Shown here: positions 46,041 through 54,166 of the stretch, piece by piece
Layout of the letters: each line of letters opens with the position of its first letter
Numbering within the stretch: position 1 is the first letter of the stretch
Origin: Phyllobacterium zundukense
GTDB lineage: Bacteria; Pseudomonadota; Alphaproteobacteria; Rhizobiales; Rhizobiaceae
Direction: 5' to 3'
Assembly: GCF_002764115.1 (NCBI RefSeq)
Contig: NZ_CP017940.1
Location: 1,090,501-1,154,500 of the forward strand
DNA: 64,000 nucleotides
Notes under the pieces: model-generated
What the model was told of the DNA's origin: nothing
Seen by the model: only the letters and a program-made list of their open reading frames with translations
Databases searched by the model: none
Made by a program: the position numbers and the translations under genes

Positions 46041-46664
46041 TTAGTGTGCAGCAGCAGACGTCAAGGCCGGGATGAGATCGCCATAACCCGTAAGGCGCCG
46101 CTCATAGGCGAGACCGAGGAAAGCGGCCGCCTGTTCGGCTTTGGCGGTCAGTTCAGGATCATCGGTTTGCGCCATATAGATCATCTTGGTGTAATTGCTG
46201 AAATACATATCGCGCAGTTCCGGATGGCGATCCAGGCCGAGAGGCTTGACCATGAATGCTTCGAAATGGCGGGCGAGAAAGTCCGTCATGAAGAACGAAG
46301 TCATATCATCGTCCCACTGCGACGCGAATGTTTCATTTCCAATGTAAAAGGAGAAGCAATGCGGGCCAGAGATTCGTTCGACACCGTGCTTTTCACAGAC
46401 GCGATCAAGCATTCCACCCGTGCCGCAATCAGCATAACCGACGAATATCCTGGTGATGCCTTGGGCTTTTGCTTTGACAATTGCACGGTCGACCGAAGGT
46501 GCAATCCTGTCGGGATAATGATGATAGATTGCTGGCAGGCACTTTAGCTCTATGTGATCAAGGCCAAACTGTTCGCGTATCGCCAGGATTTCGCGCGCAA
46601 TCATACCGCACGCAATCACCCGCACGGTCTCTCTTGATTTCATTGACTTTTGGCTAACATTCAT
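46041..46664 (-). CDS. DUF1638 protein associated with corrinoid methyltransferases
   Basis: A 207-residue protein started at MNVSQKSMKSRETVRVIACGMIAREI; MKSRETV is an alternative. Hallmarks are VIACGMIAREILAI, LKCLPAIYHHYPDRI, FVGYADCGTGGMLD and a cysteine and histidine in SGPHCFSFYIGNE. DUF1638 genes recur next to MttB-type and corrinoid genes, but the activity is unknown; metal or cofactor handling are guesses. It is transcribed towards the DUF4893 gene. Confidence 0.75.
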   Translation of the reverse strand: MNVSQKSMKSRETVRVIACGMIAREILAIREQFGLDHIELKCLPAIYHHYPDRIAPSVDRAIVKAKAQGITRIFVGYADCGTGGMLDRVCEKHGVERISGPHCFSFYIGNETFASQWDDDMTSFFMTDFLARHFEAFMVKPLGLDRHPELRDMYFSNYTKMIYMAQTDDPELTAKAEQAAAFLGLAYERRLTGYGDLIPALTSAAAH

Positions 46665-46734
46665 GGAACTGATTTTGCTCCATCGCGTTATGCGAGTGTT
46701 GGATTTAATTTTAGCAGAACGGGAGAAACAGTCC

Positions 46735-46890
46735 ATGAAACTATCACATATCGTTCCAATTGCTGCTGTACTTGCGGTTGTGGCTCTCGCTGGCTGCGCG
46801 AATACCATCCGCGGCATGGGAGCCGATACAGCGAATACGGTCAATGCGACTCAGAGTGCTGGCCAACGAGTGGCAAGGTCTGCCAACTAA
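46735..46890 (+). CDS. Entericidin-like small lipoprotein
   Basis: A 51-residue lipoprotein started at MKLSHIVPIAAVLAVVALAGC, where VALAGC forms the lipobox and Cys21 would be lipidated. The rest (ANTIRGMGADTANTVNATQ) matches entericidin A/B family proteins. A longer frame from 46663 would place the lipobox far from the N-terminus and was rejected. GGGAGA precedes the start. It divides the DUF1638 and corrinoid-protein genes. Confidence 0.78.
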   Translation: MKLSHIVPIAAVLAVVALAGCANTIRGMGADTANTVNATQSAGQRVARSAN

Positions 46891-46934
46891 TTCTTTCTCG
46901 ATCTGATTCATCAGATCAACGTCTATCCCAGATG

Positions 46935-46958
46935 ACGGCCGCATCTTGATGCGGCCGT
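46935..46958. terminator. Terminator between the lipoprotein and corrinoid-protein genes
   Basis: ACGGCCGCAT and ATGCGGCCGT pair around a short CTTG loop, followed by TTTGC. It can serve the two convergent genes. Confidence 0.75.
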
Positions 46959-46967
46959 TTGCATTCA

Positions 46968-47666
46968 TCAAGCTCCCGAGAGCTGATTATGCTTGCGTTT
47001 CATGAAAGCCTTGGCGGTCTCCACGGCTACCGCTGCGTCACGGCAGTAAGCGTCAGCACCCACGGCCTTGCCGAACTCTTCATTCAGCGGCGCGCCGCCA
47101 ACGAGAACGACGTAGTCGTCGCGAATGCCCTTTTCCTTCATCGTATCGATGACGACCTTCATATAGGGCATTGTTGTGGTGAGCAGCGCTGACATGCCGA
47201 GGATATCAGGCTGATGTTCTTCGATGGCCGCGAGATAGTTTTCGACCGGATTATTGATGCCAAGATCGATCACGTCGAAGCCGGCACCTTCCATCATCAT
47301 GCCAACGAGATTCTTGCCGATATCGTGAATGTCGCCCTTGACCGTTCCAATGACGAGCTTGCCTTGTTTGGGCGCGCCGGTTGCTGCCAGGAGAGGGCGC
47401 AGAATGAACATGCCTGCCTTCATGGCATTGGCCGAAAGCAGCACTTCAGGCACAAAAAGGATGCCGTCGCGGAAATCTTCGCCGACGATTCGCATACCCT
47501 CGACGAGAGCTTCAGTCAGAACCCTGTAGGGCACCCAGCCGCGCTCAAGGAGAATATTGGTGCCTTCCTCGATTTCTTCCTTCAATCCATCGTACAGATC
47601 GTCATGCATTTGCTCGACGAGCTCATCGTCCGAAAGCTCCGAAAGAATGATTTCATCATCGGCCAT
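46968..47666 (-). CDS. Corrinoid (B12-binding) methyl carrier protein
   Basis: A 232-residue protein started at MADDEIILSELSDD. An N-terminal helical cap (residues 15-100) is followed by a Rossmann-like B12 domain with the base-off motif GDIHDIGKNLVG, where His114 would replace the lower ligand of cobalt. This is the MtbC/MttC/MtgC type. The next glycine-rich loops (VVLVGGAPLNEEFGKAVGADAYCRDA) are also typical. It is divergent from the first MttB gene and is the only corrinoid carrier in the window, so both MttB enzymes may use it. Confidence 0.92.
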   Translation of the reverse strand: MADDEIILSELSDDELVEQMHDDLYDGLKEEIEEGTNILLERGWVPYRVLTEALVEGMRIVGEDFRDGILFVPEVLLSANAMKAGMFILRPLLAATGAPKQGKLVIGTVKGDIHDIGKNLVGMMMEGAGFDVIDLGINNPVENYLAAIEEHQPDILGMSALLTTTMPYMKVVIDTMKEKGIRDDYVVLVGGAPLNEEFGKAVGADAYCRDAAVAVETAKAFMKRKHNQLSGA

Positions 47667-47844
47667 AGGTCTGCTTCCTTTCAAGCGTTATGCACAGGTC
47701 ACTAACATAACTGGCAATCATTTAACATATCGGGCAAGTTGCTGAAAACGCATCGCTTAAATGCGACCTAGTAAATGACGAAAACGACTGGGTGTTTGTC
47801 TCCGATGCGCCATTGCGTGCCGCACACGGGAACGCCCTTCCGGG

Positions 47845-47850
47845 TGTCGC
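47845..47850 (+). promoter_or_regulatory. TGTCGC element upstream of the first MttB gene
   Basis: A single TGTCGC lies 60 bases before the start in a GC-rich leader (CCGGGTGTCGCGG). It is a weaker match than the other sites, as flanking bases differ and no 21-base partner is visible. Confidence 0.3.
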
Positions 47851-47884
47851 GGTTAGGATTTGGTTTGATTACGAAAAGTCTGCG

Positions 47885-47901
47885 CTTGCGTAGCGCAAGG
47901 A
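47885..47901 (+). promoter_or_regulatory. Hairpin overlapping the MttB-1 ribosome-binding site
   Basis: CTTGCG-TAG-CGCAAG forms a six-base stem whose right arm runs into AAGGAG, the Shine-Dalgarno sequence of the gene at 47911. Pairing would partly hide the ribosome-binding site, so translation might be tuned, for example by a protein or by temperature. No known riboswitch was recognised. Confidence 0.4.
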
Positions 47902-47910
47902 GAGAAGAAA

Positions 47911-49497
47911 ATGATTGAGGAAACGCCAGTCGATGCTCCCGCAGATGCGGAAACAGGCAGTGGACGCCGCGGACGCGGTGCTGGTGCAGGCGCAGCAGCA
48001 CGTCGCGCAGCACGCTCGGGTGGTGGCCCTGGCAAGTCGCTCACCTATATCACGCGCAAGATTCGCACCTACGAAGTACTGGATGAGGAAGGCCTGGCGC
48101 TGATCGAGGCCAATGCGGATACGGTTCTGGAAGAGATCGGCATCGAGTTTCGCGACGATGCCGAAGCCCTGGCTTTGTGGAAGGAAGCTGGTGCTGACGT
48201 CAAAGGCGAGCGCGTGCATTTCCCAAAGGGGCTCCCCCGGTCCCTGTTGAAGACTGCGCCTTCAATTTATACGCAGCATGCGCGCAACCCGGAACGTTCT
48301 GTGCAGATTGGCGGCAATGCAACCGTTTTCGCCCCGGTCTACGGTCCGCCATTTGTGCGCGACCTTGATGGAAATCGTCGCTACGCGACGATCGAGGACT
48401 TCAACAATTTCGTTAAACTCGCCTATATGGCGCCATCGATCCACCATTCGGGCGGTACGGTGTGCGAGCCGGTGGACGTACCGGTCAACAAGCGCCATCT
48501 TGATATGGTCTATGCCCATATCAAATATTCCGACAAACCGTTCATGGGTTCGGTCACAGCGCCGGAGCGTGCGGAAGATACGATTTCCATGTGCAAGCTG
48601 GTGTTTGGCGAGGATTATCTCGATCAGAACACAGTTTTGACCAGCCTTATCAACGCCAATTCGCCGATGGTATTCGATGAAACCATGGTGGGTGCATTGA
48701 AGGTCTATGCGCGCAACAACCAGGCATGCATCGTGACGCCGTTCATTCTCGCGGGTGCGATGAGTCCGGTGACTGTGGCAGGCACGCTGACCCAGGTTCT
48801 GGCTGAAGTTCTTGCGGGTGCGGCGTTTACACAGCTGATCCGCCCAGGCGCGCCGGTGATTTTTGGCACATTCGCTTCATCGATCTCCATGCAGTCAGGC
48901 GCGCCGACCTTTGGTACGCCGGAGCCGTCACTCGTTTCCTATGGCGCGGCGCAATTGGCACGCCGTCTCGGACTGCCTTTCCGTACCGGCGGCTCGCTCT
49001 GCGCTTCGAAAGTATCCGATGCGCAGGCTGCCTATGAGAGCGCCAATACGCTGAACTCGACGCTGCTGGCCGGAACGAATTTCGTTCTGCATTCGGCGGG
49101 ATGGCTCGAAGGCGGTCTGGTTTCATCCTATGAGAAATTCATGATGGATATCGATCAGCTTGGCATGGCGCAGAAGATCGCCGAGGGTGTCGATCTGTCC
49201 GAGAATGGTCAGGCAATGGACGCCATTCGTCAGGTTGGACCGGGGAGCCACTATCTCGGTTGCGACCATACCCAGGCGAACTTCCAGACGGCCTTCTATC
49301 GCTCGAACATCGCCGACAACAATTCCTACGAGCAATGGCTGGCCGAAGGCGAGAAGCGTGCTGACCAGCGCGCCAACGAGCTTGCTCGCCGCTGGCTGGA
49401 GACTTACGAAGCTCCCTATCTCGATCCGGCGATCGATGAATCGCTCAAGGAGTTCATCGCCAAGAAGAAGGCTTCGATGCCCGACGCCTTCACTTGA
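47911..49497 (+). CDS. MttB-family corrinoid-dependent methyltransferase, non-pyrrolysine (1)
   Basis: A 528-residue TIM-barrel protein of the trimethylamine methyltransferase superfamily, with no in-frame UAG, so it lacks pyrrolysine and belongs with MtgB-type enzymes that act on quaternary amines such as betaines. Typical blocks are MSGGTVCEPVDV-like IHHSGGTVCEPVDVP, INANSPMVFDETMVGALKVYA, TPFILAGAMSPVTVAGTLTQ and LHSAGWLEGGLVSSYEKF. Residues 17-40 are Arg/Gly/Ala-rich (GSGRRGRGAGAGAAARRAA). It is divergent from the corrinoid carrier gene. Confidence 0.9.
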   Translation: MIEETPVDAPADAETGSGRRGRGAGAGAAARRAARSGGGPGKSLTYITRKIRTYEVLDEEGLALIEANADTVLEEIGIEFRDDAEALALWKEAGADVKGERVHFPKGLPRSLLKTAPSIYTQHARNPERSVQIGGNATVFAPVYGPPFVRDLDGNRRYATIEDFNNFVKLAYMAPSIHHSGGTVCEPVDVPVNKRHLDMVYAHIKYSDKPFMGSVTAPERAEDTISMCKLVFGEDYLDQNTVLTSLINANSPMVFDETMVGALKVYARNNQACIVTPFILAGAMSPVTVAGTLTQVLAEVLAGAAFTQLIRPGAPVIFGTFASSISMQSGAPTFGTPEPSLVSYGAAQLARRLGLPFRTGGSLCASKVSDAQAAYESANTLNSTLLAGTNFVLHSAGWLEGGLVSSYEKFMMDIDQLGMAQKIAEGVDLSENGQAMDAIRQVGPGSHYLGCDHTQANFQTAFYRSNIADNNSYEQWLAEGEKRADQRANELARRWLETYEAPYLDPAIDESLKEFIAKKKASMPDAFT

Positions 49498-49583
49498 AAG
49501 AAGCCCGAGGACGGCCGGGCTAAAGTGGCCAATCTGATCCACAAGGAAGTCTGGGCCTCAGCTGTAAAGGGTCCAGATGCGGG

Positions 49584-50270
49584 ATGAACTATCGCCCCTC
49601 GATTCTCGATGATATTGCCGCCGCGCTGGAGCCTTATGGGATGGTTCCGCGCGGCGGGTTTGTTTTTGATGATAAAAATCAAGCTCCGCAGATAACCGAA
49701 GGCGCCAGACCACAAAGTGTCATCCTGGCGGGGCACTTCGGCTCATCAATTTGGCCGCATTTCGTGCAGTGGCGAGAAGATCATCCGAGCGCGCAAGATC
49801 CGCTCGATACGTGGTCCAGGGAAGTTCTGACTGCTGTTGCCGCAAAACTCGGTGCAACGGCGGTGTTTCCCTCCGACAAGCCCTATTTGCCTTTCCAGCA
49901 ATGGGCAATGCGAGCAGAAGGCTTGTGCGCTTCGCCCCTGGGCCTCCTGATCCATCCGGAATATGGCCTCTGGCAGGCGTTTCGCGGCGCGTTGTTGTTT
50001 GATCGCGCTCTCGACTTGCCAGCTCGCGGTGCGCAACGTTCTCCTTGTGTAGACTGCCAAGACAGGCCGTGTCTTTCGGCATGCCCAGTGAATGCTTTTT
50101 CCGTCAACGGATATGACGTCGCCCGGTGTCGTGGTCATCTTGCTTCCGGAGAAGGGGACGCGTGTTTGAATGGCGGTTGCCTGGCGCGCCGCGGCTGTCC
50201 CGTAGGCAGGGAGCACGCCTACGGGGAGGCACAGATGCGGTTTCATATGGATGCGTTCGCGAAAAGCTGA
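49584..50270 (+). CDS. 4Fe-4S ferredoxin-like protein
   Basis: A 228-residue soluble protein with a C-terminal iron-sulfur region: CVDCQDRPCLSACPVNAF (C-x2-C-x4-C-x3-C) and a second cysteine set in CRGHLASGEGDACLNGGC...GCPVG. The N-terminal 140 residues resemble the QueG/corrinoid reductase-like fold and include PYLPFQQWAMRAEGL. Located right after the MttB gene, it may supply low-potential electrons to RACo. This is inferred from position only. Confidence 0.72.
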   Translation: MNYRPSILDDIAAALEPYGMVPRGGFVFDDKNQAPQITEGARPQSVILAGHFGSSIWPHFVQWREDHPSAQDPLDTWSREVLTAVAAKLGATAVFPSDKPYLPFQQWAMRAEGLCASPLGLLIHPEYGLWQAFRGALLFDRALDLPARGAQRSPCVDCQDRPCLSACPVNAFSVNGYDVARCRGHLASGEGDACLNGGCLARRGCPVGREHAYGEAQMRFHMDAFAKS

Positions 50271-50332
50271 ATTGGACAGATCTTGCGCAAAAAAATTACC
50301 GCTATTTCAAATGGTTAGCAGCGCCTAACATA

Positions 50333-50370
50333 AAAAGATATATCGTTGACTTGATTAAAGATATATCTTT
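50333..50370. promoter_or_regulatory. Candidate PadR operator in its own promoter
   Basis: AAAGATATATCTTT (50357-50370) is a perfect 14-base palindrome, and the same AAAGATATA half recurs at 50335 and 50389. A TTGACT -35-like box at 50346 and TATAGAT at 50372 suggest the palindrome lies between or over the promoter elements. This AT-rich ATAT-centred motif resembles known PadR operators, so autorepression is likely. Confidence 0.55.
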
Positions 50371-50415
50371 GTATAGATATTGCTTATGAAAGATATAACT
50401 AGGAGACATCATTCC

Positions 50416-51021
50416 ATGTATGGTCATTGCAGAAAAAACCACAGCCATGGCGGCGATCAATGGTCGCGCGTCGATACAATGTCAGGTTCGCACGAGGGTG
50501 GGGGGCGCTTTGGCGGACGCGGACGCGGCGGTCCATTCGGGCGACATCAAGGCGGTCCATTTGGCGGGCGCGGTCCGCGCATGTTCGATCCAGGCGCATT
50601 GCGCCTTGTCGTCCTCGGCTTGATTGCGGAAGAGCCGCGTCACGGCTACGACGTCATCAAGGCACTGGAGGCACGATTCCAGGGCGCCTACAGCCCGAGT
50701 GCCGGTGCGATTTACCCGATGCTGCAGATGATGGAGGAGGCGGATCTCGTCACCTCCACCACAACTGGCAACAAACGCCTCTATACGATAACAGATCAGG
50801 GGCTAACCTATATCGAGGAGAACCGGGCGGAGTTGGACAAGATTAACGCCCAACTCGACAACGCCTCTGGCGAGATACGGGGTGCCGCTTTGGGCGAGGA
50901 GATGCATGCATTGAGCTTCGCGCTTCGCTCGAAACTTCGCAGTGGCTCGCTGACGACGGAAAAGGCGGATCAGTTGCGCGAAATCCTGAAAAGGGTTCGC
51001 CGCGAGATCGAAGACCTGTGA
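50416..51021 (+). CDS. PadR-family transcriptional regulator with Gly/Arg-rich N-terminus
   Basis: A 201-residue regulator from the ATG ten bases after AGGAG. Residues about 1-60 are low-complexity with His, Gly and Arg (GGGRFGGRGRGGPFGRHQGG). The winged helix begins GALRLVVLGLIAEEPRHGYDVIKALEARF and contains SPSAGAIYPMLQMMEEADLV, the PadR signature. The C-terminal helix gives dimerisation. A palindrome in its promoter suggests autoregulation. It is followed by a strong terminator, so it is not obviously linked to the adjacent betaine-homocysteine methyltransferase gene. Confidence 0.88.
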   Translation: MYGHCRKNHSHGGDQWSRVDTMSGSHEGGGRFGGRGRGGPFGRHQGGPFGGRGPRMFDPGALRLVVLGLIAEEPRHGYDVIKALEARFQGAYSPSAGAIYPMLQMMEEADLVTSTTTGNKRLYTITDQGLTYIEENRAELDKINAQLDNASGEIRGAALGEEMHALSFALRSKLRSGSLTTEKADQLREILKRVRREIEDL

Positions 51022-51042
51022 CAACCCCGGGATAGGGTTGAC

Positions 51043-51070
51043 AGAACCAGCGGATCAAACCGCTGGTTCT
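51043..51070. terminator. Terminator between padR and the homocysteine methyltransferase gene
   Basis: A perfect 11-base stem (AGAACCAGCGG and CCGCTGGTTCT) with loop ATCAAA and a following TTCTTCATC sequence. It serves convergent genes. Confidence 0.85.
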
Positions 51071-51083
51071 TCATCAGAAATGT

Positions 51084-52097
51084 TTAGCCGCGGCGTCCGC
51101 GACGTTCGCGTTTTGGTGTGTCGTCCGCGTGGGCGGCGAGCTTGTTACGCATTGGTCCTATGGTTTCGACGATCGTCTCAACCGTCGGACGCGGGCCGTT
51201 GACGTGGCTGTCGAGCGCCTTGCGCATCGCTGCCAAATGCTCAAACGAGGTGCCACAGCACCCGCCAATGATTCTGGCGCCGCCGTTGATGGCAAGGCGC
51301 GCATAATTTGCCATCAAGTCTGGCGTGCCGGAATAAAAGATCTCGGCCCCACGAAATTCGGGAATGCCGCAATTGCCCTTGATGACAATGGTCGCAGACG
51401 GATCGGCTTCACTCATGTCAAGAAGCGATGCGAGAATATCCGAAGCGCCGACGCCGCAATTGGCGCCAACGGCGACCGGCTTTTCGCCGAGGCCATCGAC
51501 AACACCATGAATTTCTTTCGGTGGCAGGCCCATCATGGTCTTTCCGGCCGTATCGAACGAGCCGGTGTAGACATAGGGCAGGCCAACCTTGACCGCAGCT
51601 TCGGCAGCGGCACGAATTTCGCCGGGCGCTGACATGGTTTCGATCCAGGCAACATCGACACCGCCGGCTTTCAAGCCTTCCAACTGTTCGGTGAAGGCCG
51701 CAACCGCATCTTCTTCAGTCAACGCGCCAAGCGGCACCAGCAATTCACCAGTTGGACCAACCGATCCAGCAACGATGACCTTGCGGTCCGCCTTGTCTGC
51801 TACACCACGGGCAAGTTCAGCCGCTTTCTTGTTGAGCTCAAACACGCGATCTTGCGCGTGATGCAGCTTGAGGCGATGCCGCGTTCCACCAAAGGAATTG
51901 GTCAGGATGATATCTGCGCCGGCGTCAACAAAGCCCTGATGCAACGCGATGATCTTTTCCGGCTGGGCTTCGTTCCAGAGCTCCGGCGCTTCGCCTGCTT
52001 CCAGGCCAGTTGCAAATAAGTTCGTGCCTGTCGCGCCGTCAGCCAGCAAAACGCCTTTTTCGGCGATGAGATCAGCGAGTGGATTTGCAATGGTCAT
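51084..52097 (-). CDS. bmt: Betaine-homocysteine S-methyltransferase-like protein
   Basis: A 337-residue enzyme of the homocysteine methyltransferase family. DGATGTNLFATGLEAGEAPELWNEAQPEKI at the N-terminus, GANCGVGASDI and GGARIIGGCCGTSFEHL give the zinc-binding cysteines. Betaine is a likely methyl donor in rhizobia, where such genes are called bmt, and use of other methylated compounds is possible. The last nine residues form the basic tail KRERRGRRG. A TGTCGCAA site lies about 60 bases upstream. Confidence 0.82.
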   Translation of the reverse strand: MTIANPLADLIAEKGVLLADGATGTNLFATGLEAGEAPELWNEAQPEKIIALHQGFVDAGADIILTNSFGGTRHRLKLHHAQDRVFELNKKAAELARGVADKADRKVIVAGSVGPTGELLVPLGALTEEDAVAAFTEQLEGLKAGGVDVAWIETMSAPGEIRAAAEAAVKVGLPYVYTGSFDTAGKTMMGLPPKEIHGVVDGLGEKPVAVGANCGVGASDILASLLDMSEADPSATIVIKGNCGIPEFRGAEIFYSGTPDLMANYARLAINGGARIIGGCCGTSFEHLAAMRKALDSHVNGPRPTVETIVETIGPMRNKLAAHADDTPKRERRGRRG

Positions 52098-52155
52098 GAC
52101 GCATATTCCTTTAGGGTCGAATAGATAACGATATAAGGAAGTCTTTATATGTGGT

Positions 52156-52166
52156 CAATAATCAAT
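52156..52166 (-). promoter_or_regulatory. TGTCGCAA element upstream of bmt
   Basis: On the minus strand CCTTGTCGCAA lies about 60 bases before the bmt start. It shares CCTTGTCGC with the element upstream of the proX-like gene (62719-62729). No second half-site at 21 bases was found. Confidence 0.45.
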
Positions 52167-52188
52167 TGCGACAAGGTTTGCCGCAAGC

Positions 52189-53019
52189 TTAAACAACTTT
52201 GAGTGAAGAGACATAGCTCGCGACTTCATGGGCATTGACCTTGGCCATGCGGATCAGTCCATCGAAGTGCCGCTGCATGGTCAGTACGGCTTCGGTTGTA
52301 TAAAGGACCAGGTACATCTCGCCGACAAATATCGCGGCGCGATAGGGACCGAAGACCGTATAGGGAACCGAATAGCGTTCCCGTCCGTCGAACAGATAAA
52401 GCCGGAAGGATGGATACAACTCATCGAGCAGCGATGCCATGTGTTGCAGCTGTTCAGCGCGTGATTTGCGCGGAAGGTTGCCCCAGATGCTGCAGCCGGT
52501 CGCGAAGTCCTCGAGGGTCTGAAACGGCATGCACACTTCCATGTCCGTGCCGGGCTGGCGATTATAGTCCAGGCGGAACGCCGTTTCGCTCATTTGCGTT
52601 GCCGGGTCGCGGTGGACCATCGAGGTTTCGTAGGCAATTACATCTTGTGTGCGCAGGAGATCGGGAATGCGGGCTGGTACATAGCGTATCTTCGTACCGG
52701 TCGCCTCCGCATGCCATTTTACGAGCAACGTCTGATTGTCAAACCCTTGTTCGATTTCGAGACTTGGGCGCAGTTCGCCGGTGATCCCCTCATCCTGGCT
52801 GAGACCGAGCAGCCAATCCAGAGACACTGCGTAGCGCTCGGCGATGTTGAGCAATGTTTCGACACGCGGGAGACGTGTGGATTGACCGGACAAGAGTTGC
52901 GAAAGCGCTGACCGGTCGATGCCGACAGAGGCGGCAAAAGACGACTGGTTGTCACCGCTACGAGCGAGGAGGCTTTTCACACGCTCCTGAAACAGACGGG
53001 AAAGATCGCGTTTATCCAT
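52189..53019 (-). CDS. XRE-family regulator with ligand-sensing C-terminus
   Basis: A 276-residue protein started at MDKRDLSRLFQERVK (GGAGAAAAA upstream). Residues 8-65 are an XRE helix-turn-helix (NQSSFAASVGIDRSALSQLLSGQSTRLPRVETLLNIAERY). The remaining 200 residues form a domain I do not recognise, with FRLYLFDGRERYSVPYTVFGPYRAAIFVGEMYLVLYTTE. It is divergent from a fatty acid desaturase gene, 106 bases apart, which suggests control of lipid desaturation. Confidence 0.83.
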   Translation of the reverse strand: MDKRDLSRLFQERVKSLLARSGDNQSSFAASVGIDRSALSQLLSGQSTRLPRVETLLNIAERYAVSLDWLLGLSQDEGITGELRPSLEIEQGFDNQTLLVKWHAEATGTKIRYVPARIPDLLRTQDVIAYETSMVHRDPATQMSETAFRLDYNRQPGTDMEVCMPFQTLEDFATGCSIWGNLPRKSRAEQLQHMASLLDELYPSFRLYLFDGRERYSVPYTVFGPYRAAIFVGEMYLVLYTTEAVLTMQRHFDGLIRMAKVNAHEVASYVSSLKVV

Positions 53020-53125
53020 TTTTTCTCCGCTTTGTTTACTTAACACAACAATTGCGCTATTTGGTGCGCATAATCAACACTTTCTCACAAGATTCTCATT
53101 GCTGACAATTCCTGACAATGAGACC

Positions 53126-54166
53126 ATGAAAAACATGGAATCAGAAAGACATACCGAAACAACAGCATCCCAGCCTACGCGAAAGCGCCTCGGCATTGAG
53201 TGGCCAACCATTGGCCTCATGATCGTCTGCTACGGGCTTTGGTTTACCTCCGGCTATTACATATATCCCTTCATGCCGATCCTGGCTTTGGCCTTGATGG
53301 CGGTTGCAGTCGCGTTCCATTCTTCGCTGCAACATGAGGCCCTGCACGGCCATCCGACACGCAGCGGCACGATCAATGAAGTCCTGGTTTCGCTGCCGAT
53401 TGGCCTGGTTTTCCCCTACCGACGCTACAAGCACCTGCATCTCAAGCACCACGCGGATGAACGGCTGACGGATCCATATGACGATCCGGAAAGCTATTAC
53501 CGTGCTTTGGGTGATTGGGAAAAACTGCCAGCGTTCGTCAGGGTATTGCTCGGTTGGAACAATTCGCTCGTTGGCCGGATCGTCATCGGGCCGGCACTGA
53601 TGGTCGCCGGCTTCGTGGTCAACGAGACGAAACTGATTGCTGGGGGCGATGACAAGACCCGCACCGCCTGGCTGCTGCATGGACTTGGACTTGTTCCGAT
53701 GCTAGCGATCGTGTGGTTTGTCTTCGGCATTCCGCTCTGGCTTTATGCGCTGACAGCTGTTTATTGGGGCCTATCGATCATCTCGATCCGCAGCTATTGC
53801 GAGCATCAATGGTCGGAACGCCCAGATGGGCGGACTGTCATTGTCGAAAAATCGCCTTTGGCACTTATCTTTCTCAACAACAATCTGCATTTCGTCCATC
53901 ACAAGCGTCCGACTGTGCCGTGGTATCGTCTGCCGCAACTCTACCGCGAGCAGCGCGAGGAATGGCAACGCATGAATGGCGGCTATGTCTTCCGCAACTA
54001 TTTCGAGATCCTGCGAGCCTACGCCTTCCGCAAGAAGCAGGACGTGGTGCATCCCGTTCTGCGGCGCGAGCCGGCGCCTGGCCGTGCTTTCCGTCCGCGC
54101 CGTCACGGCATCAGCCTGCAGGGCGGTTCTACTCTCCCTATTCCCGCCGAGCCGCCTAAAGAGTAG
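53126..54166 (+). CDS. Membrane fatty acid desaturase
   Basis: A 346-residue protein from the ATG at 53126; an in-frame TTG nine codons earlier and an ATG three codons later are alternatives. The diiron His boxes are HEALHGH, HLHLKHH and HFVHH, in the right order between two pairs of hydrophobic segments. It probably introduces double bonds into acyl lipids at the membrane. Lipid class is unknown. The divergent XRE regulator probably controls it. The stop is followed directly by a palindromic repeat element. Confidence 0.88.
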   Translation: MKNMESERHTETTASQPTRKRLGIEWPTIGLMIVCYGLWFTSGYYIYPFMPILALALMAVAVAFHSSLQHEALHGHPTRSGTINEVLVSLPIGLVFPYRRYKHLHLKHHADERLTDPYDDPESYYRALGDWEKLPAFVRVLLGWNNSLVGRIVIGPALMVAGFVVNETKLIAGGDDKTRTAWLLHGLGLVPMLAIVWFVFGIPLWLYALTAVYWGLSIISIRSYCEHQWSERPDGRTVIVEKSPLALIFLNNNLHFVHHKRPTVPWYRLPQLYREQREEWQRMNGGYVFRNYFEILRAYAFRKKQDVVHPVLRREPAPGRAFRPRRHGISLQGGSTLPIPAEPPKE

